A stretch of DNA of 64,000 nucleotides from Smallanthus sonchifolius (GCA_023525975.1 CM042022.1:2609001-2673000); one strand, 5' to 3'. Counted from the first letter of the stretch, positions 9,764 through 21,845 are shown. The notes: generated from the sequence alone by a model not told the origin. Program-made: numbers and translations.

Positions 9764-11097
9764 TCTTGTTCTGAGTGAACCATGAAATCAACGAGTTCCA
9801 TGAAATGATCACTTTGTCTTCGGTTTCTTGAAATACTTTGATCTCCTGTTGAATAGACTCAAACTTTACATACATGATAATGAAGCTGTTAGCCACCACC
9901 AACTCTTGAAAAAATCTAGACTTTATGCATAACCCGTGAACCGTTTCACCTTCTTTCACCATATTGTTAGCACATAAGGCGTGAATCAAGCCGACAAACG
10001 TAACCTCGTTTGGATAAACATCGTCCCTTCTCATGTCAGTGAATAAAGATACCGCGTGCTCTTCACTTATAGAGATCATAGTGGTCCAAGACACTACATT
10101 ACGGTTCACCATGCCCTCAAACACCAATTTTGCATCTTTAACTTGATCACATTTCGAATACGTGGAGATTAAAACATTGCAGACCGATTCATGTGTTTCA
10201 TGTCCTCTTTTGACAGCCAAACCGTGTATTTGTTTCCCAAGCCCCAAGTTTCTAGCATGCCCACAAGCTGAAACCGCGTTTGTGAATGAAACATGATCAA
10301 GCTTCATTCCTAATATAATCATTTCAATAAAATTCGAAACCGCTTCCACCTCATAACTTCCTTCTTGACTATACCCCGAAAGGATAGCATTCCAAGACAC
10401 TAAATCTCTGCTAGGCATTTCATCAAACACCTTTTCAGCTTCGTTTATATGTTCCCATTTCGAGTACAAAGTTATAAGCGCGTTCGAGGTAAAACCTTCA
10501 CGCTGCATTCCGTTTTTCATTACTAGCGAGTGCAACTGAGTTCCGAACATAAACTCTTCACAATCTTCACAATGTGCTAATGCAGTAGTGTAAGTCACTG
10601 CATCAAAAGCAACCCCTATGTGATTCATTCGACAAGCAAAACTCAATGCATCTTTGTTATCTTTAAACCCTGAGAGCAAGGTGTTCCAAGAAACAGTATC
10701 TGGGCTAGCCAACTTTTGGAAGATAACCAAAGTGCGATCAAGCTGTCCAGATTTAGAGTACATGTGCATCAAAGAATTGGAAACTGATAAAAATGAATCA
10801 AGGCCAGATGTCAATGCAAACCCATGAATTTGAGACCCGAGTTTCGGGTCTCCGCGACACGCCTTGACGGCAAGAGTGGTTTAAACTTCATCGACACGAG
10901 TGACACCCAGTTCCTGAATCTGTTTATTGAATATGTCAAGGGCTTGAAATGGGCGGTTTTGGTGCAAAAGATCAAGCATGGAGTGGTGGATAGAGGGGAA
11001 GTTTGGTTGAGGAATTTTGTCGAACAGTTGGTGTGCATCTTGAAATGAATGGAAGTTCACTGCACCTTTTGGGTGGAAATATTTAAAAATTAATTGA
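9764..11097 (-). pseudogene. PPR protein (At4g32430-like), N-terminal half
   Basis: N-terminal half of the PPR gene whose C-terminal half is at 2967-3948. In order on the minus strand: QLFDKIPQPN (about 11040), QALDIFNKQIQELGVTRVDEV, then a TAA stop at 10881-10883. The same frame continues with TTLAVKACRGDPKLGSQIHG, NSLMHMYSKSGQLDRT, SPDTVSWNTLLSGF, NALITLYSKW, DLVSWNAILSGYSQEG, CNVLISTYSKCDQVKDAK, NRNVVSWTTMIS and ISWNSLISWFTQNK, ending at 9764. The join to the other half reads TQNK-MFQEALKTF in frame across the 5-bp target duplication. The true start is missing: no ATG precedes the first repeat, and unrelated repeat sequence ('aggggtgttcaaaa') begins at about 11,100. Non-functional by at least three lesions. 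Confidence 0.92.
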
Positions 11098-11888
11098 CGG
11101 GTAGGGGTGTTCAAAACTGGATATCTGAAATATCGGATATCCGAAAATTTCGGATACGGATTCGGATAGTAAATCGGATATTCGAAATCTAAAAACAAAC
11201 TCCAAAATGATATACTGAAATTTTGATGTTGACAACAATTCAGTCGAAGTTTCACACGGCAAATTAACTTCTTAAATTTAGATGCAAGGGTATATCTCTC
11301 CAAAATCCATTTTAATACAAATATCTTAGGCAAAAGGATGCAATGTCTTTGAAACGGTCGGAGATTATTATTTTTTTTTTTAAACATTCCAATCAACAAG
11401 GCAAATTACATAAGTATAGCAGGTAGACGGGCAACAAACTGCGCCGCCATCCCCTTCTGAATGGAAAACCCTAATCTACTAAAAACAAAGCCTCGCCCCT
11501 GAGGAGTCGTAAAGTTGCTGTGGACCACACGTTGAAACAGAAATCAAACTTACAACTTGCAAACCATAAATTGCAAACTTAGATCGAGATTACAACTTGC
11601 TAACCATAAATCAAACTTAGATCGATATTTGAACGAATGTTTGAATCACAGTCGGAGATTTGAAACTGAAAATTACCATTCAATCGTGGAACACAACCGG
11701 CCGACTAGCGTACACCGTCGAGCATGCAGGCGGCGGTCGAAACACATGTGGTGGTCTGAGCATAGGCGGCCGACCAACGGCTGTCGGCAGGTGGCTGCGT
11801 GGATGGAGTATGGACGGTAACGTGATTCTCTCTCAGATTAGGGATTTTACTTTTTAGGGATTCTAATGTGTGATACATATATATATAA
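11098..11888. other. Intergenic, no gene recognised
   Basis: A repeat with GGATATCCGA words (11,100-11,190) follows the PPR remnant. The GC-rich stretch 11,440-11,830 has short open frames without recognisable domains. I see no promoter or RNA gene. Confidence 0.5.
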
Positions 11889-13355
11889 TTAGTGTTAGAA
11901 TCCGTGTATTACACGGGGCTGAATAAACGATATAATGTGGAATGAAAAAATATAGGATATAATTCATAAATGTGTAAATATTTCTTTGTATACAACGTTG
12001 AATGTTTTATTTGTATTTTTTCATCTTTATGTAAGATTAAAAGTTTTAACCCGTCTCTCTTTTAACTCTGAAAAGTGCCACATAGAGTTGTCAATGACTG
12101 AAAACTGGTAGCCTCGAATAAACCATGGACCAAGTACAACACTTATACTCGAAAAAAAAAGAAAAAGACAGTACAAACATGCATGTATCAAACTAAGAAA
12201 TAGAATGCAGTGAGCAACATACCTACTTTATCAGTTTATTTCGGCTTTAGTTCCGCTTCTTCGCCATCTTGAGTATAAAACTAATTGACAATGTACAATA
12301 TCAAATAAGAGAAGTCATGCACATAACCAAATATTATACGTGTTATGAGTATTACCTCCTTCACTAACTTAGTCAAGATAAGTGCAATGGAATCAAGAAC
12401 AAAACTGGAAAGGTCATGGATGTAAGCATATTAGCGGGTGTTTCGCTGATTGCATATGATGGCACACACGATGCACTAATTCATTTTGTTATGTCCCCAT
12501 GTTGTTTGAGATCATACTACAAAATGCATAATGTAATCTTTAGCATGAATATATTCAAGTCTGTTGGGCATTTACATCCTTGGTAAGTTTTAATTGCAAA
12601 AGGTTGTACAAAAGTGTTGTTGCAGCCTGCATGTGGGTACCAATTAGTTCCATTCTTTCTTGGTTTTGGTTACAAAATGTCATCCGAAATTCTGGTTGTA
12701 TGTAGGTACCAGTGATCCTACGCATCATTTCATACCAAATATCTAAACCCCATCCAGGACATTCAAATAAAGATCACTAAAATGTTCGACCGATGGGATA
12801 ACCAATGCAACTGATCGAGATCACCACAAGTACACCCTACGAAACCAGAATCTTAAATTCGCCGCCAAGATTCAAATCCATGAAACTTAACAAACTCTAC
12901 CATTATATGGAGTTTAAGAAAGCAGCCTCTGAAGCGTGAGTTCAAGATGAACAGATACTTCTGATGGTAGGGGCCTGTGGCATCCACACGCGAGCAAAAA
13001 ATCAATATGGTGCTAGGTCATAGTCTTTATAAAAATCTCTCCTAGAGATTATATTTACACGTATATATAGAGAATTTGAAAGAAACATTTTTCAATCAAA
13101 TTCTTCACTTTTTTCATTATCCCCACAACACCTCTATGTATATTTGCTCTTCATGTGTTTCATAAAACAAAACATACTAAACAATGGAATGTTGTTTTGG
13201 TAGTAAATAAAAAGAAAAAAGTCAAAAAGAATAACCCATTGTATTCTTTTTATTCGGCTCACCCATGAAACACAGGAAGAAGCCATTTATGGACAACCCA
13301 AGGGGAATACTTTTATTAATTTTCTTTCTGCAAATCTTTTTCATCTTATTATATA
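11889..13355 (-). mobile_element. Helitron-like 3' terminus and possible body
   Basis: Read on the minus strand, 11,910-11,889 gives hairpin CCGTGTAATACACGG, a short linker, then CTAA followed by host T; A precedes on the plus strand. This fits a Helitron 3' end (hairpin, about 10 nt, CTRR). The 5' end is not fixed; it could be before 13,356 or at 14,045 with the next Helitron nested inside. No replicase or helicase ORF is visible. Confidence 0.45.
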
Positions 13356-13827
13356 CTAGGTTAGTTCTCGTGTATTACACGGTTAATGAAAAGAAATATA
13401 TATTATTTATAAGTGTCTAAATAATAATTACTTTACATAGTGAAAAAAAATAAAATTACAATTACATTCACAAAACCAAATTACATAAGGTAAATTTTTT
13501 AGATTCTAGAAAGTTGATTTTGATTAATTGTTATTTGCTTAACAAAGATAAGTTGTTAATTTTTTTTAAAAATTGTCAATTTAATTATCTAATTATAGTA
13601 AATTTGTGAGAGTTAATTTATTGACTTTGTTATAATTTAAATAATACAAAGTTCAAAATTTTCAAATCAAACGGTTTTTAAGTTCTAGTCAAATGATATT
13701 AAATAATTTTAGCAATTATATTTGTTAAGCATTTATTATTTGTGAGAGGTTTAAAATCTTAAATTATAATTAAACTTTAGGTAGGAAAACTATTTTACAA
13801 AAACCTTTATTTATTAGGTAGTATAGA
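13356..13827 (-). mobile_element. Non-autonomous Helitron, 472 bp
   Basis: On the minus strand it starts TCTATACTACC at 13,827 and ends with hairpin CCGTGTAATACACGAG, AACTAAC, CTAG at 13,356. Flanking bases are A (13,355, plus strand) and T (13,828), as expected for Helitron insertion at AT. It has no coding capacity. Confidence 0.65.
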
Positions 13828-14582
13828 TTAGTATTTTTCTTTAATTAGTTATATTTTGAATTCTTATTATATATTCTTATTTAATATAATTATTATTCTT
13901 CTTTAATAATATATTTATAATATCATTATTATTTAATAAGATATAGGTGCATTTATTATGAGAGAGAGGCGGGAAAACCAATGTGAGGAGGCATGAGGGA
14001 GTGACATATGGCAATCCAAAACCTTTATTTATTAGTATGTATAGATATGTATATATGACAACGTACACAGAAAATAATGGCATATATATTAAAAATCATT
14101 TTTGTTCTAAAAAGTCAAAGGTAAGACTTCTATTAATTTTCTTTCTACAAATCCTCTTCATCCCTGCATAATTAGTGTGTATGCTGCATAATTAGTGTGT
14201 GTGTGTGTGACAACACATGAAAATAACAGTAACTATATTAAAAATCATTCTTAACAAAAAAGTCTATTAGAGATGCAAACATATGTTAGGATTTTCTAGC
14301 TTTGATAGTAGTCTTTGTGGTGATGATTTAGCTTCCTTTGCTCTTTTTTTTTGGAACCCACGGGTCTCGTAGTTTCCTATCTATATGTTTGTCGGGTTTT
14401 GATGTAATAGAGTAAGCTCTCCACCCCGCAATATATGATATTTCTACCTGGGATTAACCAAAACGATGATTTTTATGTAGGGAGATTGATTTGATATATT
14501 TATGACGAAAAATCAAAAGAATAACATATAATTAAGAGATTGTTAACTAACACAGCAACCATTGTAAACACAACTCAAATTC
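13828..14582. other. AT-rich spacer with a second Helitron 5' end
   Basis: Minus-strand TCTATACATACTAATAAATAAAGG ends at 14,045 (the 'tcta...' start) and is preceded by family-specific sequence shared with 57,070-57,148. A short direct repeat 'ctgcataattagtgtgt' lies at about 14,164-14,200, followed by (GT)n. No gene seen. Confidence 0.5.
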
Positions 14583-15687
14583 CTAACTCTCAGCTATTGT
14601 GTACCAAAGATAATTTGATTTGTCTTTTGTAGTATTCATTTGTTCTAGCAATGTAATGGACCTCAATGAAGTTTGGTAAAATTCAGGGAGAACTTCACTA
14701 AAGACCTCCCATTGTTGAGGTGAGTCGAACCTTATGATCGGTTGCATTGACCGTGTGTTGACTTGTGTGCTTACCTGTTGCATCCATGAAACAATAACTG
14801 TTATGATGTTAAAGATTAATTCCCAAAAGAGATTGTTTGAATTCAAGAAACATACCTTGGCAGTATTGAAAACAACATTTTTGCAGTCGGGTAAGATGCT
14901 AATCAATTTTGATGGCAAACTATATGAAGAATTCCAAAATACGACTTGAACTCTGTCTTGTCTTGACTGCTGTTATTGATAAGGAACGCAACACATTTGC
15001 ATGAACTACCGTTGTATATGTATGCATGTATGATTAAATTAAACGCATAGTTGTCAAGGCACAAAGGCCAAGCCCGGAGCCTAGTCGCAAGGCGCAAAAA
15101 AGCGAGGGCTTTTTTAAGTTAGGCGCATAGTGTAAGAATATCATTTTTAGGGGTTTTAAACTTGTTTTAGGCTTGTTTAGAGCTAGTTTAGTCTTTTTTC
15201 AGGTGATTCCAGGCTTAATTAGGGGTTTTAGACAAGTTCCAGTGACTTTTAGCAAGTTCTGGCGACTTTTTAGCCAGAATCTGGCCGGAAAACGCGCCTA
15301 GGCGCTTACCTGACGTTGCTTTTACAAGAAAAGCCCAAATCTGCGCCTAGGTTTCCACCAGGTCCTATACCTGCGCCTTGATGCGCTTCTGCGCCTAGGC
15401 GCACGCCTTGACAACATAGAATTTAAATGTATTAAGAAACTTATAAATAATCTAGTTTGTTTACAACAAAAATAAATTCTTACATCTTGATTTGTACCCA
15501 AATGTTCAGCGGTTAACTCTCCTTAGAGTAACACATTCAAGGATAGCTTCAATGTTGCATGCATATGTTTAAGATGCCCGTATTTTGCTTATCTGATTAT
15601 GCCATATTCATCAAGAGGAACTTGGTCGTAGTATCCTGTTATGATAAATGATGCAGTTGTCCGTTCAAAATTGATTCCTCCATGATA
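14583..15687 (-). pseudogene. Beta-galactosidase (GH35) gene fragment, three exons
   Basis: Three exons of a plant GH35 beta-galactosidase (cell-wall galactan/arabinogalactan trimming), minus strand. Exon A, 15,687-15,484 (68 codons, AG and GT borders): YHGG.NF.RT.ASFIITGYYDQVPLDEYG, then KYGHLK, with two in-frame stops (after IIR and after NVLL). Exon B, about 15,026-14,856: AYIYNGSSCKCVAFLINN, a frameshift, then LISILPDCKNVVFNTAK, ending at GT. Exon C, 14,774-14,583: VSTQVNT...FDSPQQWEVFSE, ITLLEQMNTTKDKSNYLWYT, then a stop. The family is normally ~700-850 residues over many exons; catalytic-domain exons upstream and the C-terminus are missing. A MITE sits in the intron between A and B. Which paralogue it came from is not clear. 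Confidence 0.88.
15050..15415. mobile_element. MITE, 366 bp, inside the beta-galactosidase pseudogene intron
   Basis: Terminal inverted repeats GTTGTCAAGGC (15,050) and GCCTTGACAAC (15,415), flanked by ATA on both sides (15,047-15,049 and 15,416-15,418). The interior is rich in 'gcgcctaggcgc'. A 3-bp target duplication hints at a PIF/Harbinger type, but ATA is weak evidence. Confidence 0.7.
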
Positions 15688-15699
15688 CTGTCATAAAAC

Positions 15700-16229
15700 A
15701 AAAGGTACAACTTCATACATGTTTACTTAATTGAACTAAAAACATGACACGAAACGAATCATGTTTTAGGTTGTTATTTTTAACCCGTTTAATCAAATGT
15801 AACGTTAACCTGTTTTATTAAACAGGTCGACCCGTTACCCCTTTAAAAAGAAATAAAAAATATATATATAATTTTTTATAAGTTCCACCCACCAATCCGT
15901 TTACGGCCCATTTAATCCATTTACTACAACTTGTGCTCAACTCACCAACCAGTTTATGACCCGTTTACCACTTATAACTTGATTACTACCTTCAAACAGT
16001 TTTGACTCATTTAGATAAATATGTTTACACGTACGGGTCATGTTCGGGTTACACGATTTTAAGTATGATGCCTTTGACATGAAGTCATGAATAAATGTAG
16101 TGGTCATGCCCAGGTTCATCAATTCAACCTGAAACCCATCAATCCGTTAACCCAACATGAGTGCCACCATTAATTCCTATGTATTCATGTTGAGAAATAA
16201 TAAATTGGATGCATATTATTACTAACTAA
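15700..16229. other. Intergenic, AACCCGTTTA-type low-complexity repeat
   Basis: Repeated 'aacccgttt', 'acccgtt' and 'ccgtttac' words with no gene. Similar words recur at about 19,440-19,790, in NUP205 introns 19 and 42, and at 34,600. Confidence 0.5.
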
Positions 16230-16311
16230 ACAAATAGCAACCGATGAGCAGTAACGTACAAGTGTTGGAAACAAATAGCAACCGATGAGCAGTAACGTAC
16301 AAGTGTTGGAA
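16230..16311. repeat. Perfect 41-bp tandem duplication
   Basis: 16,230-16,270 and 16,271-16,311 are identical (starting 'acaaatagcaaccgatgagc'). Identity implies a recent event. A similar start, 'acaaatagcaactggatgaa', occurs at about 17,060, and 'caatagccattgcgatgaa' at about 20,434. Confidence 0.95.
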
Positions 16312-18108
16312 GCATGATCGTACAACTACGTCCTTTCAATTTCGTGTATCTTCTTTTCTCCTTTATTATCGCCTCATTCTCTCTCTTTCTATCTAATTCT
16401 CTGTCTTGCCCTCCTTCTTTATGGCTGGCGACGACGCGGTTGCCAACAACCCTAACTCCCTAAGACCACACAACGCAAAGGGAGGCCGGTACAAGGCCCT
16501 GCTCCTTCAAACGATTCCATTTTCTTTCTTCTTTCGACCTTGGACCGCCGGAGGCCGGAAAAAGAAGCGGGGAAGCAGCGGCAGATTTAGGGCCGGGGCT
16601 TAAATTAGGCCTAGCAGGGCATGAAATAAGTAGCGACTTCTTAAATTCTGAATGGCCGGTGGTGGGGCGTTGGTTCGATGGCGGAGAACGGATACGACGG
16701 TGGTGGTTGCGATGGTGCTCGACGGGTTGCCGTGGTGGTGGCAGGCTTAAATCAGGCGTCTTAAATTCCGAAGGTAAGCATTTAAATTGTTATGTTATTG
16801 ATTGGTTTCAACCTAACTTGTTGATTTTTCAATTTGGGAGTTACAATGTCGGCCCGGCCCTACTGAAGGGATTTTTGGTTCAAAGGAAAATTGTGTTTGT
16901 ATTATCTTACTAATTATCGAACAAGAATACAATATATATATTTACAAATAGTTAACTCAAAAGACTAATAGGAACACTAAAAGACCTATTGTAAATGGAG
17001 AAGTAAAAACTCATAACTAGAGATGTTATTGGATTGGAGATGAGGAGTCTTGTTATATACAAATAGCAACTGGATGAATAGTGATTCACGACCTGCAAGG
17101 CATGGAGTACAAATTGAACAGTAATATGGGTTTTGTTCCTCTGCTTCGCGTGTCTTCCCCCTTATCTACCTCCGCTTACTCGCTTAGAAGTTAGAACCCT
17201 TATGCTTCCTTCTCGCCATGAGAGAGCAGATGGTTCGCACAGACCCGAATCAGGGTATCTTCAGCATCGACAGACTTTCTTCCATGGCTGGTAAGCGGCG
17301 ACCACCGTTGTTATCGTTCCAACCCCTCAAGTTTGAGAGAATCGGTGGTAGCCACGATCTACCATCGTCGACCGGTTTGGTTTTCGCCTTGGCGGAACCC
17401 TACAGGACTTTCTTCCATGGCTGGTAAGCGTCGACTAACGATGTTATTGTTCCACCCCCTCAGGGTTTGTGAGAATCGGTGATAGCCACGATCTACCGTC
17501 GCCGCCAGGTTTAGTTTTCGCCTTTGCGGGACCCTAGGTGGCGGTGGCGTCGTGGTGTTAGTCGTGTGTTTGTGGTCGATGTCAGGACTGGTTGTGCCTT
17601 TCTTTACTCTCCTGGCAGATTTGATTTAATCGGCCGTTTAGGTGGTATTTTTTTCTTCGCTGGACCCTAGCCGCCCGTGGTGCGGTGGTGGCGACAACGC
17701 AAGCACCGACCAGTTGTACAACATGCCTTGCGGTTTGTGTAGTCACCGGTGTGTCTTTTAAATAAGATTTACTCTGCATGATTTCCTTTTTTAGTAATGG
17801 TACCCTTTTATTATGTACAATTGGGTAGATTAGATAAAAAGGTTAATGAAATTTGGTCTTATATCTGTTTAATTTATACTTATATAGCATCAGATTGTTC
17901 ATGTGTTTGGGATTTTTACAAAGGATTCCTTTTAACAAAGAGGCTGGGATGGCGACTTTTAGTAAAAATTTGTGAAAATCTGCATCTTGGCAGGGCAATC
18001 CAGGTACGGTGGTGGAAGCATTGTGGTTGTGGAACTGATTGTGGCTTTGTTTTCCCTGATGGCAGATCTGTTTTACCACATGAATTTGATCGTGGGTGTC
18101 GCCGCTAG
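16312..18108. other. Repeat-rich, GC-variable region without a supported gene
   Basis: Pyrimidine-rich stretches (16,330-16,430; 17,130-17,200) precede short ATG frames, giving gene-like looks. None of the frames shows a domain or a consistent exon chain. Probably Helitron body or captured sequence. Confidence 0.4.
17273..17537. repeat. Tandem duplication, ~133-bp unit, two copies
   Basis: 17,273-17,405 and 17,406-17,537 both start 'gactttcttccatggctgg' and share 'agccacgatctacc' and 'gttttcgcctt'. Diverged by substitutions and small indels. Confidence 0.85.
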
Positions 18109-18352
18109 CCAGTTGCGACCCTGAACGAACATCGCCGCCGGGTTCTCGCTTTTGCAGAACCCTAGGTGGCGGTTGTGTGCGCGGTGGTTCAGTTGGATGC
18201 GATGGGCGCTAGGGGTTTACTTAAAGGATAACCCTTATGGCCAGTTGTGACCCTGAACGAACATCATCGCCACCGGGTACTTGCTTTTGGGGGTCCTAGG
18301 TGGCGGTTGTGTGCGTGTTGGTTCAGTTGGATGCAACGGCAGCTAGGGTTTT
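18109..18352. repeat. Tandem duplication, ~132-bp unit, two copies
   Basis: 18,109-18,240 and 18,241 to about 18,352 share 'accctgaacgaacatc', 'cctaggtggcggttgtgtgc' and 'ggttcagttggatgc'. The unit is about as long as that of the pair at 17,273. Confidence 0.85.
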
Positions 18353-20390
18353 GGATTTCAGAAACTTTTAACAAATGTAAATGGGTAGAATCAAAGTAGT
18401 TTTGACCCAAAAGTAACAACATACATGTTCTGGATGCATATAATGGGGGAGAAGGTTAGCAGTTACTTTCCTGTTTTTATGCTTTGATTGTTTTTATATT
18501 TTTGTTTGTTAGTTGTTCTTATGCAGAGATGTGGATTTAGTGTGGATGCTTCTCCAGACACAACAATTGAGGCCATAATTTACGCCTCATGGTAATGTTA
18601 ATTTGCATCTACAGTCATTTTCAATTTTTTTAAACCTGTATATGTTTTGCTAATCATACAAGCTGTGTAAATCCTCATGCAAAAAGAACTAAAACATTAA
18701 TAAGAAAGCTTAGACGCAAGCAAATAAGCGTTATAGACAATGATGGATACAACAACTTACTAGGTTAGTGTAAAAGATAAAGACTTGAGGCGCATTACAT
18801 TTGTTTATGCATCACCTACATGACAGAAGAACAATGGATTACTACTTAATATTAGAAGTTTTGCTAACGGAAGTCATGATATTGTTGTTGGTTAGTGTAT
18901 CATATTAGCATAAATTGTCAGCGACCAGTGGATCAAAGTGAATAAATGAATGCTGAAACTACTTCATCTACAACTTAAAGTATATTGAGACTTAGGATAA
19001 CAGCCTGCTTTGTTTCAATTCACCATGGACATGTTTCGGTCTTGATTTTCTTAAATGGTGAAAGGATGTCACAATAATGATGTTAAAAGGCCTAACTATT
19101 AGCTGTAAGTCATATCAATTCTACTTTTTAAAGCTTAATACTTACATTAATATATATATTACATTCTACCGTTTTTACAAATCGCTTTGTTAGCGTTGGG
19201 TCTTACTTCAACAAGTGTGCGGAATTGCCATATCAGAAAGAATGCTGCTGTTGATAGCCATTGCTGCTTTGTGTATTTGATTTGCTGACTCACGTTTCTG
19301 TCTCGACTGTTTTTTTGGCAGTCTCCGAGAGACCACCAGCTGGTACATAGAGAAGTGGCAGCCACCATTTGTCTTCTTTCCTCTGAGGCAGAGCAACTCC
19401 CCGGAATGACCCGCTTTGTGAGTTTCCCAACATGCTTCTTTTAGTTTTATTAAACGGGTCAGTTTTATTAAACGAGACAAACGATCATTTTTTATTAAAT
19501 GGGTCGAACAGTTTAGTTTTATTAAATGGGTCAAACATGTCATTTTTTTTAAATGGGCGACTTTTATTAAGCTGGTCGGTGGGAACTGTTTAATAACTAT
19601 GCTGTAATAACCTTAGTTGCTTTGAACCTACTAAAAATTTTGAAGGGACTTGGTCATGCTTCCTTTAGTTTTATTAAACGGGGCGACCGGCACATTTTTT
19701 ATTAAGCGGGTCGAACAGTTTAGTTATATTAAATGGGTCAAACGGGTCGAACGATTGAGTTTTATTAAGCTGGTCAGTGGGAACTGTCTAATAAAGTTTT
19801 CTTAATTCAACATAATTTTATTTGATTTTTGTTATAAGGTTTACTAACTCATTTGATTTTTGTTATAAGGTTTACTAACTCATTTAATTCAACATAATTT
19901 AATTCGTTGCTTTAAGACTTCTATTTGAAAGCAATTCTGAATTGATGTCATATATATGTGTGTGTACATATTCCCCGTTCATTTTGTTAATTTACATCAT
20001 TTGATATAGCTTATGCTTCTGAATATCTAACATACTTCATAGTTATTTCTTTTACACATTTTCATTAGTTATTTAAAGGATGTTAGGCTTACAGGTTTTA
20101 TTTGACGCTTATTACTGTTGGTGATGGTGTGTGTGGTTGTGTATGGAGGTGAGGAGAAAGATGAAAAGTATGCCACTCTCTTTTTGTTTGGATTATATAT
20201 GTATGTATAGATATGAAGATTGATCATCCATCTTCAATATTTTTCTTTTGGATAAATTGCACGAACTACAACTGAGAGATTGTTTAGTCTATAATTTTAG
20301 TTTAAACTTTTAATTACGACGGTATACGCTTTAACGTTTTTGTTTTTTATCTGCATTTTGACGTTTGACATTCGAGATCGTTATAGAAGT
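18353..20390. other. Intergenic with Helitron-like composition
   Basis: No gene recognised. It holds a 31-bp tandem duplication (19,821-19,851 and 19,852-19,882) and a run of 'ttttattaaacgggtc' words (19,440-19,790). The AT-rich tail leads into the Helitron 3' end at 20,391. Confidence 0.5.
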
Positions 20391-20422
20391 CCCGCCGCAA
20401 CGCGCGGGAGGGAAACCCCTAG
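20391..20422 (+). mobile_element. Helitron 3' terminus
   Basis: Hairpin CCCGC (20,391-20,395) / GCGGG (20,404-20,408), a 10-nt linker, then CTAG ending at 20,422 and host T at 20,423. Classic Helitron 3' end on the plus strand; the 5' end was not located. Confidence 0.8.
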
Positions 20423-21207
20423 TTAGATCAAACAATAGCCATTGCGATGAACAGTAAGGTATATGCTGTAAACGTGTCCCGTTCATAGCTGTTAAGCAGC
20501 TGCGTGTGGTTTTACGTTTTTGAGGGGATAAGAACGATCGCCCACAGGTAGGTCTCATTTCATCGCTTCCTCCCGGTCTCTCTCTCCTAAAATCGTAAAC
20601 GTGGCCATCGATCATCAGGAGACCATCGTTGTCGGCGAAATCAGGTCCAAGAACGGCTGGATTATGATTACATCCTTCTTCCTTCTCTTACTTAGGATGA
20701 AATCAGGTCCAAGAACGAACGCCTGGTGGCCATCTCCATTCTGACCTAATTCGTTGTTTTTGTTTCTATTTTCAGGATGAAACCATGAAAGAAGGCAAAT
20801 TAGTCGTTGCCGATGTGATGTTTTGTCGTGGCTGTCGACGATTTCAGGTGAAGTTCTTCAATTAGGGCTTTGTTTTAGTAATCATCATTCTTACAAAGAT
20901 TACTTGGAAAAATGCAAACCCATTCGCACCTCCGCTTCATCTTTCGTCATTTCTTCCGGCACTCCTCTTTGGTTCATCCACGCTTTCAGGTATTTTCGTT
21001 TTCTTTGTCGAATTGAGGGGCTATTTTAAACCTCTTGATTTTTCCTTTGGATTATTTGTGATTTTTGTTTCGTTCGTGATGGAGCTTAGTGAGGGTGGAT
21101 AGCTTTTTGTTGCTAGATGCCACTATATTGAATATGCTTAGCAGTGGATGGTGGAGCAAAAGTGTTTCTTCGTCAATTCATGTTAAATAGATTAAGCAAG
21201 TTAATTG

Positions 21208-21845
21208 TGTCTAATTTCATTCGATTACGTTATTTTCTTAATTAACCACCTAGAAATTTCAGGCTATGTAAATCCTGTGTTTGGTGCTGTATTTGCTACA
21301 AAAAAAACTTTGTAACAGAAGTTTTTGAGCTTGAAGGTGTTCTTAAGGTAGTATTTCTTCAATTATTTTGATGTAGTTATTACAAGTTTTCTTCTTAAAT
21401 CAACATATTTTGTCAATATTGGAGCTGCATAGCCATATTTGAACATATATTGATAGTTTATTACTTATTAGGTTTATGTGTCACATGATCCAGTCAAGTT
21501 CATGGCTTCTTGCATCAATTATTTAGGTCAAAAGTTGATAATTTTAGTCATGGATCTTGAACAACCATTGGTGATCCTTAATTCCTTATACCCCATTGAT
21601 ATCTGAGGAGATAGATGACAGGCATGCTTTGTTCAGAAAGATTTATGGAACTTTAACAATGCTTTTGTGATTATGAATATGGTAATTGATTCCTTCAGAT
21701 TTCCTACAAAAGACACCTATCCTTTTTTTTATTTGTTAACAATTGCTAATCTTCCTTTCACATCTGTGTTTGTAGAAACCAGAAAACTTTTTGACCAAAA
21801 AAGAGCTCTCCATCGAGAGGTAAGGTAGTTAACCACAACTTAAAC
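21208..21845 (+). repeat. Internal duplication, copy 1
   Basis: Matches 23,690-24,262 in order: 'atttcattcgattacgtta', 'gctacaaaaaaaactttgta', 'gagcttgaaggtgttctta', 'cagaaagatttatgga' and 'catctgtgtttgtagaaacc'. The two copies are about 2.4 kb apart in the same orientation. Confidence 0.85.

Noticed and set aside
2967..11097. Two separate PPR genes on either side of the retrotransposon
   Set aside because: The halves are complementary parts of one protein and join in frame at the target duplication.
16406..16603. Short open frame beginning MPSFFMAGDDAVANN after a pyrimidine-rich stretch
   Set aside because: Looks like a gene start, but no exons follow and the same style of sequence recurs in repeats nearby.
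18520..18600. Possible exon 'RCGFSVDASPDTTIEAIIYASW'
   Set aside because: A single short segment with no recognisable family and no neighbouring exons.
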